64,000 bases of DNA, taken from assembly GCF_900537085.1 (NCBI RefSeq), contig NZ_UNRE01000004.1:1-64000 (forward strand). The letters run 5' to 3'. The position numbers were made by a program, and so were the translations under genes. How positions within the stretch are numbered: position 1 is the first letter of the stretch; every line of letters begins with the position of its first letter. The stretch comes from Agarivorans sp. Alg241-V36 (GTDB lineage Bacteria > Pseudomonadota > Gammaproteobacteria > Enterobacterales > Celerinatantimonadaceae). The notes under the pieces were generated by a model. It was not told the DNA's origin and did not search any database. It saw only the letters and a list, made by a program, of their open reading frames with translations. Shown here one piece after another: positions 10,416 through 19,513 of the stretch.

Positions 10416-10934
10416 ATGAAGCAAACTGGATTTACCCTGCTTGAACTAATGATAACCATTGCAATTGCCGTGGTACTTCTTGGCATAGGTGTACCCAGCA
10501 TGAACAGTTTGTTTCAATCCATGGCAGCTGATGCATCAAGCAACCGGATGATGCGAGAAGTGCGTTTTGCTCGAAGCCAAGCAATTAACCTAAATCAACG
10601 AGTCGTAGTTTGCGCATTAAAGGCAAATGGCAGTGATTGCGGTGGAGAAGTGAATGCTGGTTTAAGCGTATTTGCCGACGATAACAGCAATGGCAAGTTG
10701 GATAGCGGAGAGAAAGTTTTGCTGGCAGCCGAGCCTTTTACTAAGGCTGGCAATATAGATTTTAAGGGTTCAATAGATTCATTTTCCTTTCAGAGCGATG
10801 GTTTAATTGCCGGAGCCTCTGGTAGCCTCTACTTTTGTTCTAGTGATAATAGCTACATTGAAGGCGTAGTTATCTCAAAAGGCGGCAACATTCGTTTTAT
10901 CACCGACAGTGAAAAAAATAGTTGCCCTATTTAG
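10416..10934 (+). CDS. type IV pilus minor pilin, FimT/FimU (GspH) family
   Basis: This is a prepilin-like protein with the cleavage and methylation motif GFTLLELMITIAIAVVLLGIGVPS near residue 5, followed by the N-terminal alpha-1 helix. A GspH-type domain follows, with the typical MREVRFARSQAINLNQRVVVCAL segment and Cys pairs. Length is 172 aa, normal for the family. PilD would cleave before F6 and methylate it. FimU-type pilins prime pilus assembly together with PilV/W/X/PilE. It is convergent with the other minor pilin genes, whereas in most genomes it heads the same operon. Confidence 0.85.
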   Translation: MKQTGFTLLELMITIAIAVVLLGIGVPSMNSLFQSMAADASSNRMMREVRFARSQAINLNQRVVVCALKANGSDCGGEVNAGLSVFADDNSNGKLDSGEKVLLAAEPFTKAGNIDFKGSIDSFSFQSDGLIAGASGSLYFCSSDNSYIEGVVISKGGNIRFITDSEKNSCPI

Positions 10935-10947
10935 ACGCCTACTTTAA

Positions 10948-11238
10948 TTAATATTCGAGCTCTGCAAATCGTACATTGGCAATATCACTGCTAAACACAC
11001 TGTTGAATTCAACACATTCTATTTGAGAAATAGTGCCAAACTTTTGTGCGCTAGCGGCGTGGTCGGTATACCGTTGTTTTATTTCGGCTGTAATCTCCGC
11101 CATAGATTCTAGCCCCTTAGGCGAGGCGATCACTACTTGGTCATAACCTGTTGAGCCGGCCATATAACACTTAACGGTAATAGCCCAGCTTGAAGACATA
11201 GGCAAAATTACACATAACAAAATAACCAAACGTTTCAT
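10948..11238 (-). CDS. TapY2-like secreted protein of the type IV pilus cluster
   Basis: A 96-aa protein with a clear Sec signal peptide (KRLVILLCVILPMSSSWA) and two cysteines in the mature part (KCYMAG, IECVEF) that could form a disulfide. It is the last gene of the pilV-pilW-pilX-pilY1-pilE series, starting 3 nt after pilE ends. Position, size and the mature N-terminus resemble TapY2, the small protein encoded next to TapY1/PilY1 in Aeromonas and Shewanella. The assignment rests on context and resemblance only. Function within pilus assembly is not established. Confidence 0.6.
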   Translation of the reverse strand: MKRLVILLCVILPMSSSWAITVKCYMAGSTGYDQVVIASPKGLESMAEITAEIKQRYTDHAASAQKFGTISQIECVEFNSVFSSDIANVRFAELEY

Positions 11239-11241
11239 AAA

Positions 11242-11673
11242 TCACCAACAATCAGCATTTGAATTGCCCGATGAATCTTCAGCAGATTTGCTGCCTTCAT
11301 CATCGATAGAGAAAATTTTACAATCGCTATCAGCACTTAGCTGAGTGCCTAAGGCGGTGGCCTGGGCTGTAAAAGTACTCGCCGCCGCAGAGCTACTAAC
11401 TGTAATAGCGTAATAGCCGTTCTCGGAGTTGTAAGAACTTGCACCCGAGGCCGCTAAACTCAAACTGGCGAGGTTAGCTGCATAGCTCGCATTGTCTGCA
11501 TAATATTGTTCTTGTAATACCGCTAAGGTTGCCAGCTCTTTTTTAGCTTCACTACGCCGAGATTCGGCGACAAAAGAGGTATAAGCTGGGTACGCTACCG
11601 CCGCTAATATGGCAACAATAGCCACCGCAATCATTAGCTCCATTAAGGTCACACCACGCATCGAGTGTTTCAT
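11242..11673 (-). CDS. pilE: type IV pilin-like protein PilE
   Basis: A prepilin with a short leader and the G/VTLMELMIAVAIVAILAAVAYPAYTSFVAESRRSEAK segment (alpha-1). The C-terminal DSDCKIFSIDDEGSKS...ADCW holds the Cys pair that forms the D-region disulfide. Length (143 aa) fits minor pilin PilE rather than a GspG-type major pseudopilin. The residue before the cleavage-site V is Gly, as required by PilD, although position +1 is Val instead of the usual Phe. It is directly downstream of pilY1, with one base between the genes. Confidence 0.88.
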   Translation of the reverse strand: MKHSMRGVTLMELMIAVAIVAILAAVAYPAYTSFVAESRRSEAKKELATLAVLQEQYYADNASYAANLASLSLAASGASSYNSENGYYAITVSSSAAASTFTAQATALGTQLSADSDCKIFSIDDEGSKSAEDSSGNSNADCW

Positions 11674-14600
11674 TTAGCCCTCATCAAAATAGAAGTAAAT
11701 TTGTTTTGGACTCATGTCCATATTGGCTTCTCTAGAGCCTTCCTTACACTCGCCGGCATTTTCACAAGTATGATCCTTGTCTTCGTCTTGGTCATCAAAC
11801 TCTAAGTCCTCGCCGGGGTCTCCACCAAATACCCTTACCACAGACTCGCCTTGCTCATCCTCGCCGGAGTGAATAATCAGATCATCGGGCACTTTATTAT
11901 CTACATCATAGTAGCGACTGTTATTGATACTGGTCCCTATGTGCATGTCTACTGCGTAAGTACGGCCTTTACCAATGGTTGGGATAGTACAGGTTGCCGA
12001 GTTAGTCGTTTCAGGAATGAACGAGGTGAAATACAGCTCTCCGCCTAATACCAAGGCCGCTCCCAGCGATTTTTCACCATCCTCCACCAAGTTGTATACC
12101 CAACCTTTGGAAGCACCTAGGGCAATGAGTTGTGTTTCAATGGCGGTTTCATCACTTAAGGCACCAATCGGATCGCTAGTAATGTTGTAGAGATCGTTAG
12201 AAACAATTGCAGTGGGCTGAGCATCGTCGTCAAGTGCGCCAAAATCGGTAACCTGAACATTGTAGTCGCGGAACATATAGAAGCGGTTATCCACTCCGTT
12301 GGGATCTTTATCACTCACGGGTTTTGTTCTATCTCCCGTTCCAATTAACACCGCATCGTAAGGGATCTGCTGAGAATCCGTAATCGTCACTTGGTTACTA
12401 CCTTGCCCAGTGGTGATTCGAGTGAGCTTTTTCAGATAGGTTCTAACAATTACCGGCTCCGTGAAAAATTTACGCTTATCGGTAAGCACCGAGCTATCGC
12501 TAATGCTTGCCAAAGCGGTCATTTTCCACTTCGATTGGGTGGCTGAAAATAAATCCACTCGCCATACTTGCCCTCCGGTATCACCAAAGTACAAGCGATC
12601 AATATTGCCATCTCCGTCGCTGTCTAAGGTAGCGACTCTAGCCGGTATGCTGTGAGTCAAGCGGTCATCATCAGCTTCGGTAATGCTCCACACTAAGCTG
12701 CCATCTAAGGCATCAACAATAAATACGCCGCGACCTCTATCATCATCGCCAGGGGTGGTTAAGTCTTGGTTGCTATCGTAGCCACCACCAAATATCACAA
12801 CTGGGTTACTATGGCCTGGTACATACCCGACTGTAGGTTGAGACCAGCTTTGACCAAGCTCAGACATGCCAGTACTTGAGCTGTCAATCCGCCACAACAT
12901 TTTAGGTAAGTCAGGTTTAGTTAAGTCCATCGCATAATAGCCATCGCCGCCGCGGCGTAGCCCGGTAAACACCAGCACTTTGTCGCCACTGCTGCTGTAC
13001 TTACCATCATTATCGGTATCTTTGAGTAATACCGTTGGCGTGCCGTCTACGCCATATACGTGTTGCGAACTAGCGATGTTGTTACGCAGGGTAAGTTGTC
13101 TGCCCAGTAGCTCATAAGGGAAAAAGGCCCAGCTTTCAGCAACGCTTGAGCCGGTATCTTTAAACATATGCATAGCACCACCATTAGTGCCTACAAGGAT
13201 TCTTATGTCCATGTCATCAGGGTCAGTGCTATCAGCGGCAGCACCGCTACGTAAACCATAGTTAATCACTAAGGGACGTGAATGCAGCGGATCGCCCATT
13301 AAGTCACTGCGAATAGTGGTATTGGTATCTCCATCATCGTTATCAACGTCAGTACCACGGATCCAGCTAACATGCTCTGCTATATCGTCTTCAACTACAC
13401 CGAGCTGATTGGCTAAATTGGCATTGCTACCCGCCTTTGAGACCAAGTTACTGGTAGTTAGTGTGGTGAAGCTGCCACTATCAGTTTGATTGAAATACAC
13501 CATTCGCGCGTCATTACTGAGCAAGGTTTCAGAGACCCCTCCTAGCTCAACATTATTACCATCTTTAACTGAGGACCAAAACGTCTTGGCTTCGTCAATA
13601 ATAGAACCATCTGCGCCAATAGCCGGGTTACCATTTTGATCCACCATATAGCCCTCAGAAGACAGCTCCAGCTTTTTCAAGTTGCCGCGCCAACGCGGGT
13701 TTAGTGAAGGCTTGAACATGGCGTAATACACTCTATCTAGCGTACGAGTGCGGTCAAAGTTGTTACTGGTTACTGCTGGAGAAACTAAAGAAGAGCTTTC
13801 TTCATAGATTCCGATTAAGGCCTGGCGAAAAGCCGCCTCTAAAGAGACACCATCCTCCGCAGGGTAAAAGCTTCCCTGAGCATTTTCGGCGGTAGCAGTT
13901 AACATTGCCGTGCCGCCTTCAATGACATCTTCACCAAAACCAATAGTAGATATTTTTGCGTACTGCCTACCCGTCATATTGGAGTTTATATCGTTGGTAT
14001 TCATCCACTTAGATAACACCGGTAAATAACTGGTTGAGCTACCGGTGCCAAAACCAACCGGGTCTTTCCAAGTACAACCATTTACCGTAGTGGCATTATC
14101 ACAGCCAAATACATTGTCAGTATTAATTGGTAGATTTTTGATATTGTCATTTTCACCGGCATCAACACTAGGAGTGCCATCGGTGACATAGATGATGTTA
14201 ATTGAGCTATCACACCCCACTTCATAGGGTGACAAATAGCTACTAGATCCTCCGGAGGGTGTCTCGATAGTTTTATCTCGATCGTTCTTTTCGTTGTTAT
14301 TGCCCCTATCGCCATAATCCACTGCTTCTCCAGCAAAGTAGTGCTTGGCCTCCATTAGCGTCTCAACCAAAGGGGTACCCCCATCGGCGGTGAGCTCAAT
14401 AATGTCTGATATAAGATCCTGATTATCGTCGGACGCTTGAATTCCCCTAATCACTCTGCCGCCATCATTAGAGCGATTAAACACCATCAAACCAAACTTG
14501 ACACCATTGATAGTGTTGAGCGCATTCTCCATGGCTTCTTGGGCGATTTCGATACGAGGTCGAGTAGTGGTTGCATCAGAGTGATGGTACCAACGAAGGT

Positions 14601-15408
14601 AATTAGCTGAATAAAGAGTAATTAGATAGCCATCATCAAAGCTGTCTTTGGTGGTTTGCTCGGCGTTGGCTTTATTTAGGGTATAAAAGTCTTCGGTATT
14701 ATTTGCCGCGCCATTAATCGGGTAGCCCTGCGGAGCATCTACATAAGAGTTATTACTCTCGCGATATTGACCAGGGTTAATTGTGGAAACTACCTTATCC
14801 ACAAAACTCCCGTCGGAAGCCTGCAGTTTTACTGTAAATGAACGAGGGTCTCCTTCGTCATCCAGTAAGCGACCATCACTTGCATGACTGTCAAGCTCGT
14901 AGTCATCCATGCAATCTAAAACAGTGTAATTTGCGCCATTATTTAGACGAACATCATCCCAGGCACCTGTGCCTCCTTGAACCCGATGCTCACGAAAGTA
15001 ACCAGTAAAAATACCGTTTTTTGCTAAGGCTTCGTAAGAGGCAGCACAGTTATTGATATCCCAAACAAAGCGACGATCATCATTGGCACCAGTGGGAATA
15101 TAGGAGCCATCAACACCGTTAACGGTGAAATAAATAAAGTCATTATCGAGGCTATTTTGAGAGCTCGCCGCAATGGGATAATTTTGATAACTAATATCGC
15201 CATTGCTGTCTCGGTTATACCCTTGGCGAGTGGTGATATTCCAAGCCATGCTGCCCGAAGTATCAAATATAATTAACACCTTAGGGTCGGCCGAACTTAA
15301 GCTATTAAAATCAAATAAAAATAACTCTGTATCATCAGCCCACACTGGAAGAGTTACTGCTGTGGAACACAGCCATGCAAGCAGTCCCGACTTTAACCGA
15401 CCGTTCAT
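11674..15408 (-). CDS. pilY1: type IV pilus tip adhesin / assembly factor PilY1
   Basis: A large secreted protein (1244 aa) associated with the pilus tip, needed for pilus extension, adhesion and surface sensing. After a signal peptide (cleavage near A24), a von Willebrand A-like region holds a MIDAS motif D49-T-S51-G-S53. The C-terminal half is the PilY1 beta-propeller, with quinoprotein-like blades and Asp-rich calcium-binding loops such as DTDNDGKYSSSGD and DSDGDGNIDR. It lies between pilX and pilE in the normal minor pilin order. The final ~60 residues are very acidic. Confidence 0.93.
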   Translation of the reverse strand: MNGRLKSGLLAWLCSTAVTLPVWADDTELFLFDFNSLSSADPKVLIIFDTSGSMAWNITTRQGYNRDSNGDISYQNYPIAASSQNSLDNDFIYFTVNGVDGSYIPTGANDDRRFVWDINNCAASYEALAKNGIFTGYFREHRVQGGTGAWDDVRLNNGANYTVLDCMDDYELDSHASDGRLLDDEGDPRSFTVKLQASDGSFVDKVVSTINPGQYRESNNSYVDAPQGYPINGAANNTEDFYTLNKANAEQTTKDSFDDGYLITLYSANYLRWYHHSDATTTRPRIEIAQEAMENALNTINGVKFGLMVFNRSNDGGRVIRGIQASDDNQDLISDIIELTADGGTPLVETLMEAKHYFAGEAVDYGDRGNNNEKNDRDKTIETPSGGSSSYLSPYEVGCDSSINIIYVTDGTPSVDAGENDNIKNLPINTDNVFGCDNATTVNGCTWKDPVGFGTGSSTSYLPVLSKWMNTNDINSNMTGRQYAKISTIGFGEDVIEGGTAMLTATAENAQGSFYPAEDGVSLEAAFRQALIGIYEESSSLVSPAVTSNNFDRTRTLDRVYYAMFKPSLNPRWRGNLKKLELSSEGYMVDQNGNPAIGADGSIIDEAKTFWSSVKDGNNVELGGVSETLLSNDARMVYFNQTDSGSFTTLTTSNLVSKAGSNANLANQLGVVEDDIAEHVSWIRGTDVDNDDGDTNTTIRSDLMGDPLHSRPLVINYGLRSGAAADSTDPDDMDIRILVGTNGGAMHMFKDTGSSVAESWAFFPYELLGRQLTLRNNIASSQHVYGVDGTPTVLLKDTDNDGKYSSSGDKVLVFTGLRRGGDGYYAMDLTKPDLPKMLWRIDSSSTGMSELGQSWSQPTVGYVPGHSNPVVIFGGGYDSNQDLTTPGDDDRGRGVFIVDALDGSLVWSITEADDDRLTHSIPARVATLDSDGDGNIDRLYFGDTGGQVWRVDLFSATQSKWKMTALASISDSSVLTDKRKFFTEPVIVRTYLKKLTRITTGQGSNQVTITDSQQIPYDAVLIGTGDRTKPVSDKDPNGVDNRFYMFRDYNVQVTDFGALDDDAQPTAIVSNDLYNITSDPIGALSDETAIETQLIALGASKGWVYNLVEDGEKSLGAALVLGGELYFTSFIPETTNSATCTIPTIGKGRTYAVDMHIGTSINNSRYYDVDNKVPDDLIIHSGEDEQGESVVRVFGGDPGEDLEFDDQDEDKDHTCENAGECKEGSREANMDMSPKQIYFYFDEG

Positions 15409-15464
15409 CTGCTCTCTCCTTGTTGTATTGCCTGCTTGCTATGCAAGCAACTTTCCCGTTTTGG

Positions 15465-15929
15465 CTATAGCATCGGCTGCTCTATACCGGCAGCTATTGA
15501 CGTTGAAGCTCGATTAGCCTTTCCATATGTTTTTGTTGCATCTACTCGTATGTAGCGGCATTGAGTGATGGCGTTATTACTACTGGCAGTAAAACTGCGC
15601 GCGCACACGCTATCTACAGTATGAACCATGCTCCCATCAGCCCCAGTGACCATAGTAGATACCGCCATAGACGCTGCAGGCGTCATCGCACCAATCACGC
15701 CTTGAAGGCTAGGCTCTAGAATTAACTCATTCATTTCACCTTCAAGTGAGTGTTCTGCGCCTACTCGGTCTCCCATTGCCGACACCACTTTTAATCCTTG
15801 GTTCGCGCTACTTAGTAACACCCCACCTAAAAAGCTTAAAATGAGCAAAAATAGCATTGCCACAAACAATGCTGCTCCATGCTGGCTTGTAGCCGTTTTT
15901 TGGCTAAACAAAACAGTTACTTGCATCAA
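15465..15929 (-). CDS. pilX: type IV pilus minor pilin PilX
   Basis: A 154-aa protein with the PilX N-terminal pattern: polar leader, then HGAALFVAMLFLLILSFLGGVLLSSANQGLK. The cleavage site is the Gly before AALF, and the Phe+1/Glu+5 of classical pilins is absent, as usual for PilX. It overlaps pilW by 4 nt (ATGA), showing translational coupling. PilX, PilW, PilV and FimU form the tip-priming complex with PilY1. Confidence 0.85.
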   Translation of the reverse strand: MMQVTVLFSQKTATSQHGAALFVAMLFLLILSFLGGVLLSSANQGLKVVSAMGDRVGAEHSLEGEMNELILEPSLQGVIGAMTPAASMAVSTMVTGADGSMVHTVDSVCARSFTASSNNAITQCRYIRVDATKTYGKANRASTSIAAGIEQPML

Positions 15930-16936
15930 TACACCATATTTCTTAGGGATACGACAGACTCAAACAAGGCACGTCGATAATGGTCATTAGCAGCAGCCAC
16001 GCTCAAATCGCCCAATTCGTAACTATTCCCATTAGTATAGTTTTTATCCTCGGTTAAGGAGCGAACCAGCAAAAATACTTTGGCGCCAATCACTCGGCCT
16101 TCACTCCATTGCTGAGGAGTCACGCTATCTGATGATACAAAGTCATTCACCACACCATCTTGAGTGGTATCGGTATCAACCCCAAGCAATACACGCATTC
16201 GTTCAATGCCTTCCACTAAAGGGCCAGAGCCCAAGATTTGCATGCCGCTGTTGTTATCAAGATATAGTTGACGCAACACTGGCAAACCCGATTGAGCGCT
16301 TACATCCAAGTAGTAAACAATATGTTGGTATTCCCATATTTGCCTACCTGGCATAGCCGCTTCGGTAGGCCAAGTATCATTAGAAGTAAATATCTGGGCG
16401 CTGGCAGCGTTTGCAGCAAAGTAGTAACGGTTAGCATCTAATGCCCCAGCGGATTGGATGGGCGAACCAATCACTCGTTTGATGCCGATAACATCGGAAT
16501 CTACAACCAAGTTGCTACGGTTACTCACGCAACTGTATTGGCCGTTTAGAGAGTTTGAGTTATTAATCTGTCCTACAAACAGGGAGCTGAATCGGCCATC
16601 CACAGAGGGGAATGAGCCCTCTGGGGTACCGCCAACCCAATCTATTGTGCAATCATTTGCTGCGGTAACATCGCTGGCGACTAGCTCAACGCCAGATCCA
16701 CGCACCATTGGGTTACCGGTATATTCGCCAAAAAAACCCACCATTCTTAAATCGCGGGTAATCAAGTGCATGGCAATACGGCCGCTCTCCATCAATTGTT
16801 CACTATGGTAGGTAGATTCGGTACTGCGTTGTGAGGCAACTAAAAAACTACTGATCCCCGCGGTTAAAAATAAGCCAATCACAATGGCAATTAGCCACTC
16901 AATAAGCGTAAAGCCTTGCTGAGTATGCTTGCTCAT
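15926..16936 (-). CDS. pilW: type IV pilus minor pilin PilW
   Basis: A 336-aa prepilin with leader peptide and the motif QQGFTLIEWLIAIVIGLFLTAG, characteristic of PilW. A long C-terminal domain follows with EQLMESGRIAMHLITRDLRMVGFFG, the conserved second helix of PilW proteins. Several cysteines (about C93, C137) may pair. It overlaps pilV by 4 nt upstream and pilX by 4 nt downstream. Confidence 0.9.
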   Translation of the reverse strand: MSKHTQQGFTLIEWLIAIVIGLFLTAGISSFLVASQRSTESTYHSEQLMESGRIAMHLITRDLRMVGFFGEYTGNPMVRGSGVELVASDVTAANDCTIDWVGGTPEGSFPSVDGRFSSLFVGQINNSNSLNGQYSCVSNRSNLVVDSDVIGIKRVIGSPIQSAGALDANRYYFAANAASAQIFTSNDTWPTEAAMPGRQIWEYQHIVYYLDVSAQSGLPVLRQLYLDNNSGMQILGSGPLVEGIERMRVLLGVDTDTTQDGVVNDFVSSDSVTPQQWSEGRVIGAKVFLLVRSLTEDKNYTNGNSYELGDLSVAAANDHYRRALFESVVSLRNMVY

Positions 16937-17493
16937 GAAGCCACCCGCGTGGTTAATGCCATCTTGCGACGCTTATCTGATTGTGAGCCGCAATTGGCAG
17001 TAACCGTATTGCTACTGGTAATGCTACTAAAAGACTGCCTAGACAACCAAGTAACCACTACCGTGAGCTCTCCATTAGCGCTTAACAATACGCAACCATT
17101 TGGCTTAACTAAACCCCCCTTCGCCCCGGCGGCTTTGGCATAGAGACCATACTCCCAATGGTAGAGATCGTAATTCACAACATCGGCAAGGCTGCAGGCT
17201 GTCATTAGCCCACTATTTTCAGCGCAAGCCGGCTTTGCTCTGGCTGTTTGCCCATCGCCCACGGTAACAGTGGCAGGATTATTAGCTTGCCAAGCAATAT
17301 GGTTAAGGCGAACTCGTTCAACCATGTCTTCAGCTAAGATCATGGCAACGGTGCGTTGGTGAGTTTCGAAACTAGAGCGCTTGGCAACTGCTTGCATGGC
17401 AACTACCGCCAGCAGGCCTACCGCCAATATAAAAGAGGTTATGATAACCTCAATCAGAGTAAAACCTCTGACAGATGATGATATTGCTTGCAT
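16933..17493 (-). CDS. pilV: type IV pilus minor pilin PilV
   Basis: A 186-aa prepilin with motif RGFTLIEVIITSFILAVGLLAVVAMQ, then the conserved block E-T-H-Q-R-T-V-A-M-I-L-A-E-D-M-V-E-R-V-R-L-N. It is the first gene of the minor pilin operon, preceded by GGTAGGG as a ribosome-binding site. The upstream terminator of ispH lies ~80 bp away, so a promoter for the pil operon should sit in 17494-17570, but I could not assign it. Confidence 0.9.
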   Translation of the reverse strand: MQAISSSVRGFTLIEVIITSFILAVGLLAVVAMQAVAKRSSFETHQRTVAMILAEDMVERVRLNHIAWQANNPATVTVGDGQTARAKPACAENSGLMTACSLADVVNYDLYHWEYGLYAKAAGAKGGLVKPNGCVLLSANGELTVVVTWLSRQSFSSITSSNTVTANCGSQSDKRRKMALTTRVAS

Positions 17494-17574
17494 CCCTACC
17501 TACCCATCCTTGAAGCTGGTTTAGCGTCCGATAGTTCTGCCTTTCGAATCGACCAATTACTTAGGGTATAGCGC

Positions 17575-17601
17575 AAAAAAGAAGGCTATGCCTTCTTTTT
17601 T
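17575..17601. terminator. terminator of the murJ/ribF-ispH transcript
   Basis: An A run, then GAAGGC-TAT-GCCTTC, then a T run. It lies 24 bp after the ispH stop, between ispH and pilV, and is U-rich on the minus strand. Confidence 0.88.
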
Positions 17602-17624
17602 AATTTAAATGAGAGTTAACTCAA

Positions 17625-18572
17625 TTAGTTAGTTTGGGTAACGCGTAGCTCTGCGGGGACTTCAAAAATGGTGTTTTCTTCACGGCCTGGATTTTCGACA
17701 ACTGTTACGCCGCCCATCGCCTTAAGGCCAGATACTACTTCTTGAACCAGTACTTCGGGTGCGGAAGCACCGGCGGTAACACCAATGCGGCTATCAGCTT
17801 TAAACCACTGACAGTTAATGTCGCTAACCCCGTCGATAAGGTAGGCAGCCGCGCCAGACTTCTCAGCTTTTTCGCGTAGCCGGTTAGAGTTAGAAGAATT
17901 TTTAGACCCCACCACCAATACCACATCAGACTTTTCTGCAAGATCTTTTACTGCATCTTGACGGTTCTGGGTAGCGTAGCAAATATCGTCTTTACGCGGT
18001 CCTTGAATCTCTGGGAAGGTATCACGCAGGGCGTCAATAATTGCCGAGGTATCATCAACAGACAGCGTGGTCTGAGTACAGTAAAACAGTTGCTCTGGTT
18101 TTTTTACCTGCAACTTAGCTACATCTTCTACAGTTTCTACTAAGTAAATACCACCGTCAGCGTTGTCATACTGGCCCATAGTGCCGTTTACTTCAGGATG
18201 GCCGTGGTGGCCAATCAAGATACACTCAATACCTTTACGGCTAGCGCGAGTGACTTCCATATGCACTTTAGTCACTAAGGGGCAAGTTGCATCAAAGATC
18301 TTAAGGTCACGTTGTTTGGCTTCTGCACGAACAGCTTGAGAAACACCATGAGCACTGAAAATGCAAATACTGCCTTCAGGCACATCGCTCAGTTCATCAA
18401 CAAATTCTGCACCACGTTTACGCAAGCCATCTACCACGTAGCGGTTATGAACCACTTCATGGCGCACATAAATTGGCGCGCCAAACATCTCTAAAGCGCG
18501 TTCTACAATAGAAATGGCGCGATCTACACCAGCACAAAAACCACGAGGGTTAGCTAACAGTATTTCCACCAT
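17625..18572 (-). CDS. ispH: 4-hydroxy-3-methylbut-2-enyl diphosphate reductase
   Basis: This cytosolic iron-sulfur enzyme catalyses the last MEP-pathway step, reducing HMBPP to IPP and DMAPP. The 315-aa product matches E. coli IspH, including the cluster ligands C12 (RGFCAGV), the Cys in [11 protein letters not shown] and the Cys in [11 protein letters not shown]. The substrate motifs [16 protein letters not shown] and SKNSSNS are present. AAGGAG stands 4 nt before the ATG. It is the last gene of the ribF-ileS-lspA-fkpB-ispH order shared with E. coli. Confidence 0.97.
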   Translation of the reverse strand: MVEILLANPRGFCAGVDRAISIVERALEMFGAPIYVRHEVVHNRYVVDGLRKRGAEFVDELSDVPEGSICIFSAHGVSQAVRAEAKQRDLKIFDATCPLVTKVHMEVTRASRKGIECILIGHHGHPEVNGTMGQYDNADGGIYLVETVEDVAKLQVKKPEQLFYCTQTTLSVDDTSAIIDALRDTFPEIQGPRKDDICYATQNRQDAVKDLAEKSDVVLVVGSKNSSNSNRLREKAEKSGAAAYLIDGVSDINCQWFKADSRIGVTAGASAPEVLVQEVVSGLKAMGGVTVVENPGREENTIFEVPAELRVTQTN

Positions 18573-18578
18573 CGCTCC

Positions 18579-19004
18579 TTAATTAACCGCTAAGATTTCT
18601 ACTTCGAAAATGACCGTTTGACCAGCTAAAGGATGATTAAAATCAACCGTTACTGAATCACCAGTTACTTCACGTACGATGCCCGGAATTTCACTTCCAT
18701 CTGGTTGAGCAAAAGCAATAATGCTGCCTTCTTCGGCTGGCGCTTCATCACCAAATTTGCTGCGCTCAAAGTACTTGATGTTATCAGGATTACTTTGGCC
18801 AAAAGCCTGCTCAGCCGTGAGTTCAAACTGGCTTTTATCACCAGTTTTTAAACCCAGCAAACAAGTTTCAAAACCCTCAGTCAAACTTCCATCACCCATT
18901 ACCAGTTGAGCAGGCTTTGGGTAGTTGTAGGTACTTTCGGCAATCGAGCCATCACTTAGCTTTAGAACGAAGTGCAGCTCTACTGTGCTTCCTTGCTGAA
19001 TCAT
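18579..19004 (-). CDS. fkpB: FKBP-type peptidyl-prolyl isomerase, SlpA type
   Basis: A 141-aa SlpA/FkpB protein, a cytosolic FKBP with an inserted-in-flap (IF) chaperone domain. The family features are the V-x-L-H-F start strand, LVMGDGSLTEGFETCLLGLKTGD, and the F-x-P/H-x-L-A-G-x-T-V-x-F-E-V end. Its start overlaps the lspA stop (ATGA), so it is translationally coupled to lspA, as in E. coli. Confidence 0.93.
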   Translation of the reverse strand: MIQQGSTVELHFVLKLSDGSIAESTYNYPKPAQLVMGDGSLTEGFETCLLGLKTGDKSQFELTAEQAFGQSNPDNIKYFERSKFGDEAPAEEGSIIAFAQPDGSEIPGIVREVTGDSVTVDFNHPLAGQTVIFEVEILAVN

Positions 19005-19513
19005 TTAGTGTCCTTGGTTTGTGGTGACAAAAAGCTATCTAATACCAATAGTACTGCCCCTACACAAATGGCTGAGTCTGCAACGTTGAATGAAGGCCAG
19101 TGGTAAGAGCCAACATAAAAATCGAGGAAGTCGATAACGTAACCAAACACAACTCGGTCAAATACATTGCCAATGGCTCCGCCAAGTACTAAGGCGTAAG
19201 CAATCGCTGGCCACTTTTGCTCGGCAGGCGTTTTTTTCATCCACCAAACCAATAAGCCACTTACAAATATGGCAATGGCAGTGAAAAACCAGCGTTGCCA
19301 GCCACCAGCATCACTTAAAAAGCTAAAGGCTGCGCCGTAATTGCGCACCGATACCAAGTTAAAGAATGGCGTTACAGCAAGCGATTCATACAAGTCGAAA
19401 TTTTTGGCAATGGCAAACTTGGTAACTTGGTCGACAATGAACACCACCACACTTAGCCATAGCCAACGCAATCCAGTGCTGTTTGATTTACTCACTGTGG
19501 CTTCATTATGCAT
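19001..19513 (-). CDS. lspA: lipoprotein signal peptidase (signal peptidase II)
   Basis: This inner-membrane aspartic protease cleaves diacylglyceryl-modified prolipoproteins. Four transmembrane helices are visible. The catalytic aspartates lie in [14 protein letters not shown] and FNVADSAIC, and the DQVTK and [10 protein letters not shown] motifs are conserved. The start is set at MHNEAT, inside the last codons of ileS (8-nt overlap), with GGTGAG 10 nt upstream. A GTG 21 nt further upstream would add seven residues and is less likely. Confidence 0.94.
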   Translation of the reverse strand: MHNEATVSKSNSTGLRWLWLSVVVFIVDQVTKFAIAKNFDLYESLAVTPFFNLVSVRNYGAAFSFLSDAGGWQRWFFTAIAIFVSGLLVWWMKKTPAEQKWPAIAYALVLGGAIGNVFDRVVFGYVIDFLDFYVGSYHWPSFNVADSAICVGAVLLVLDSFLSPQTKDTK

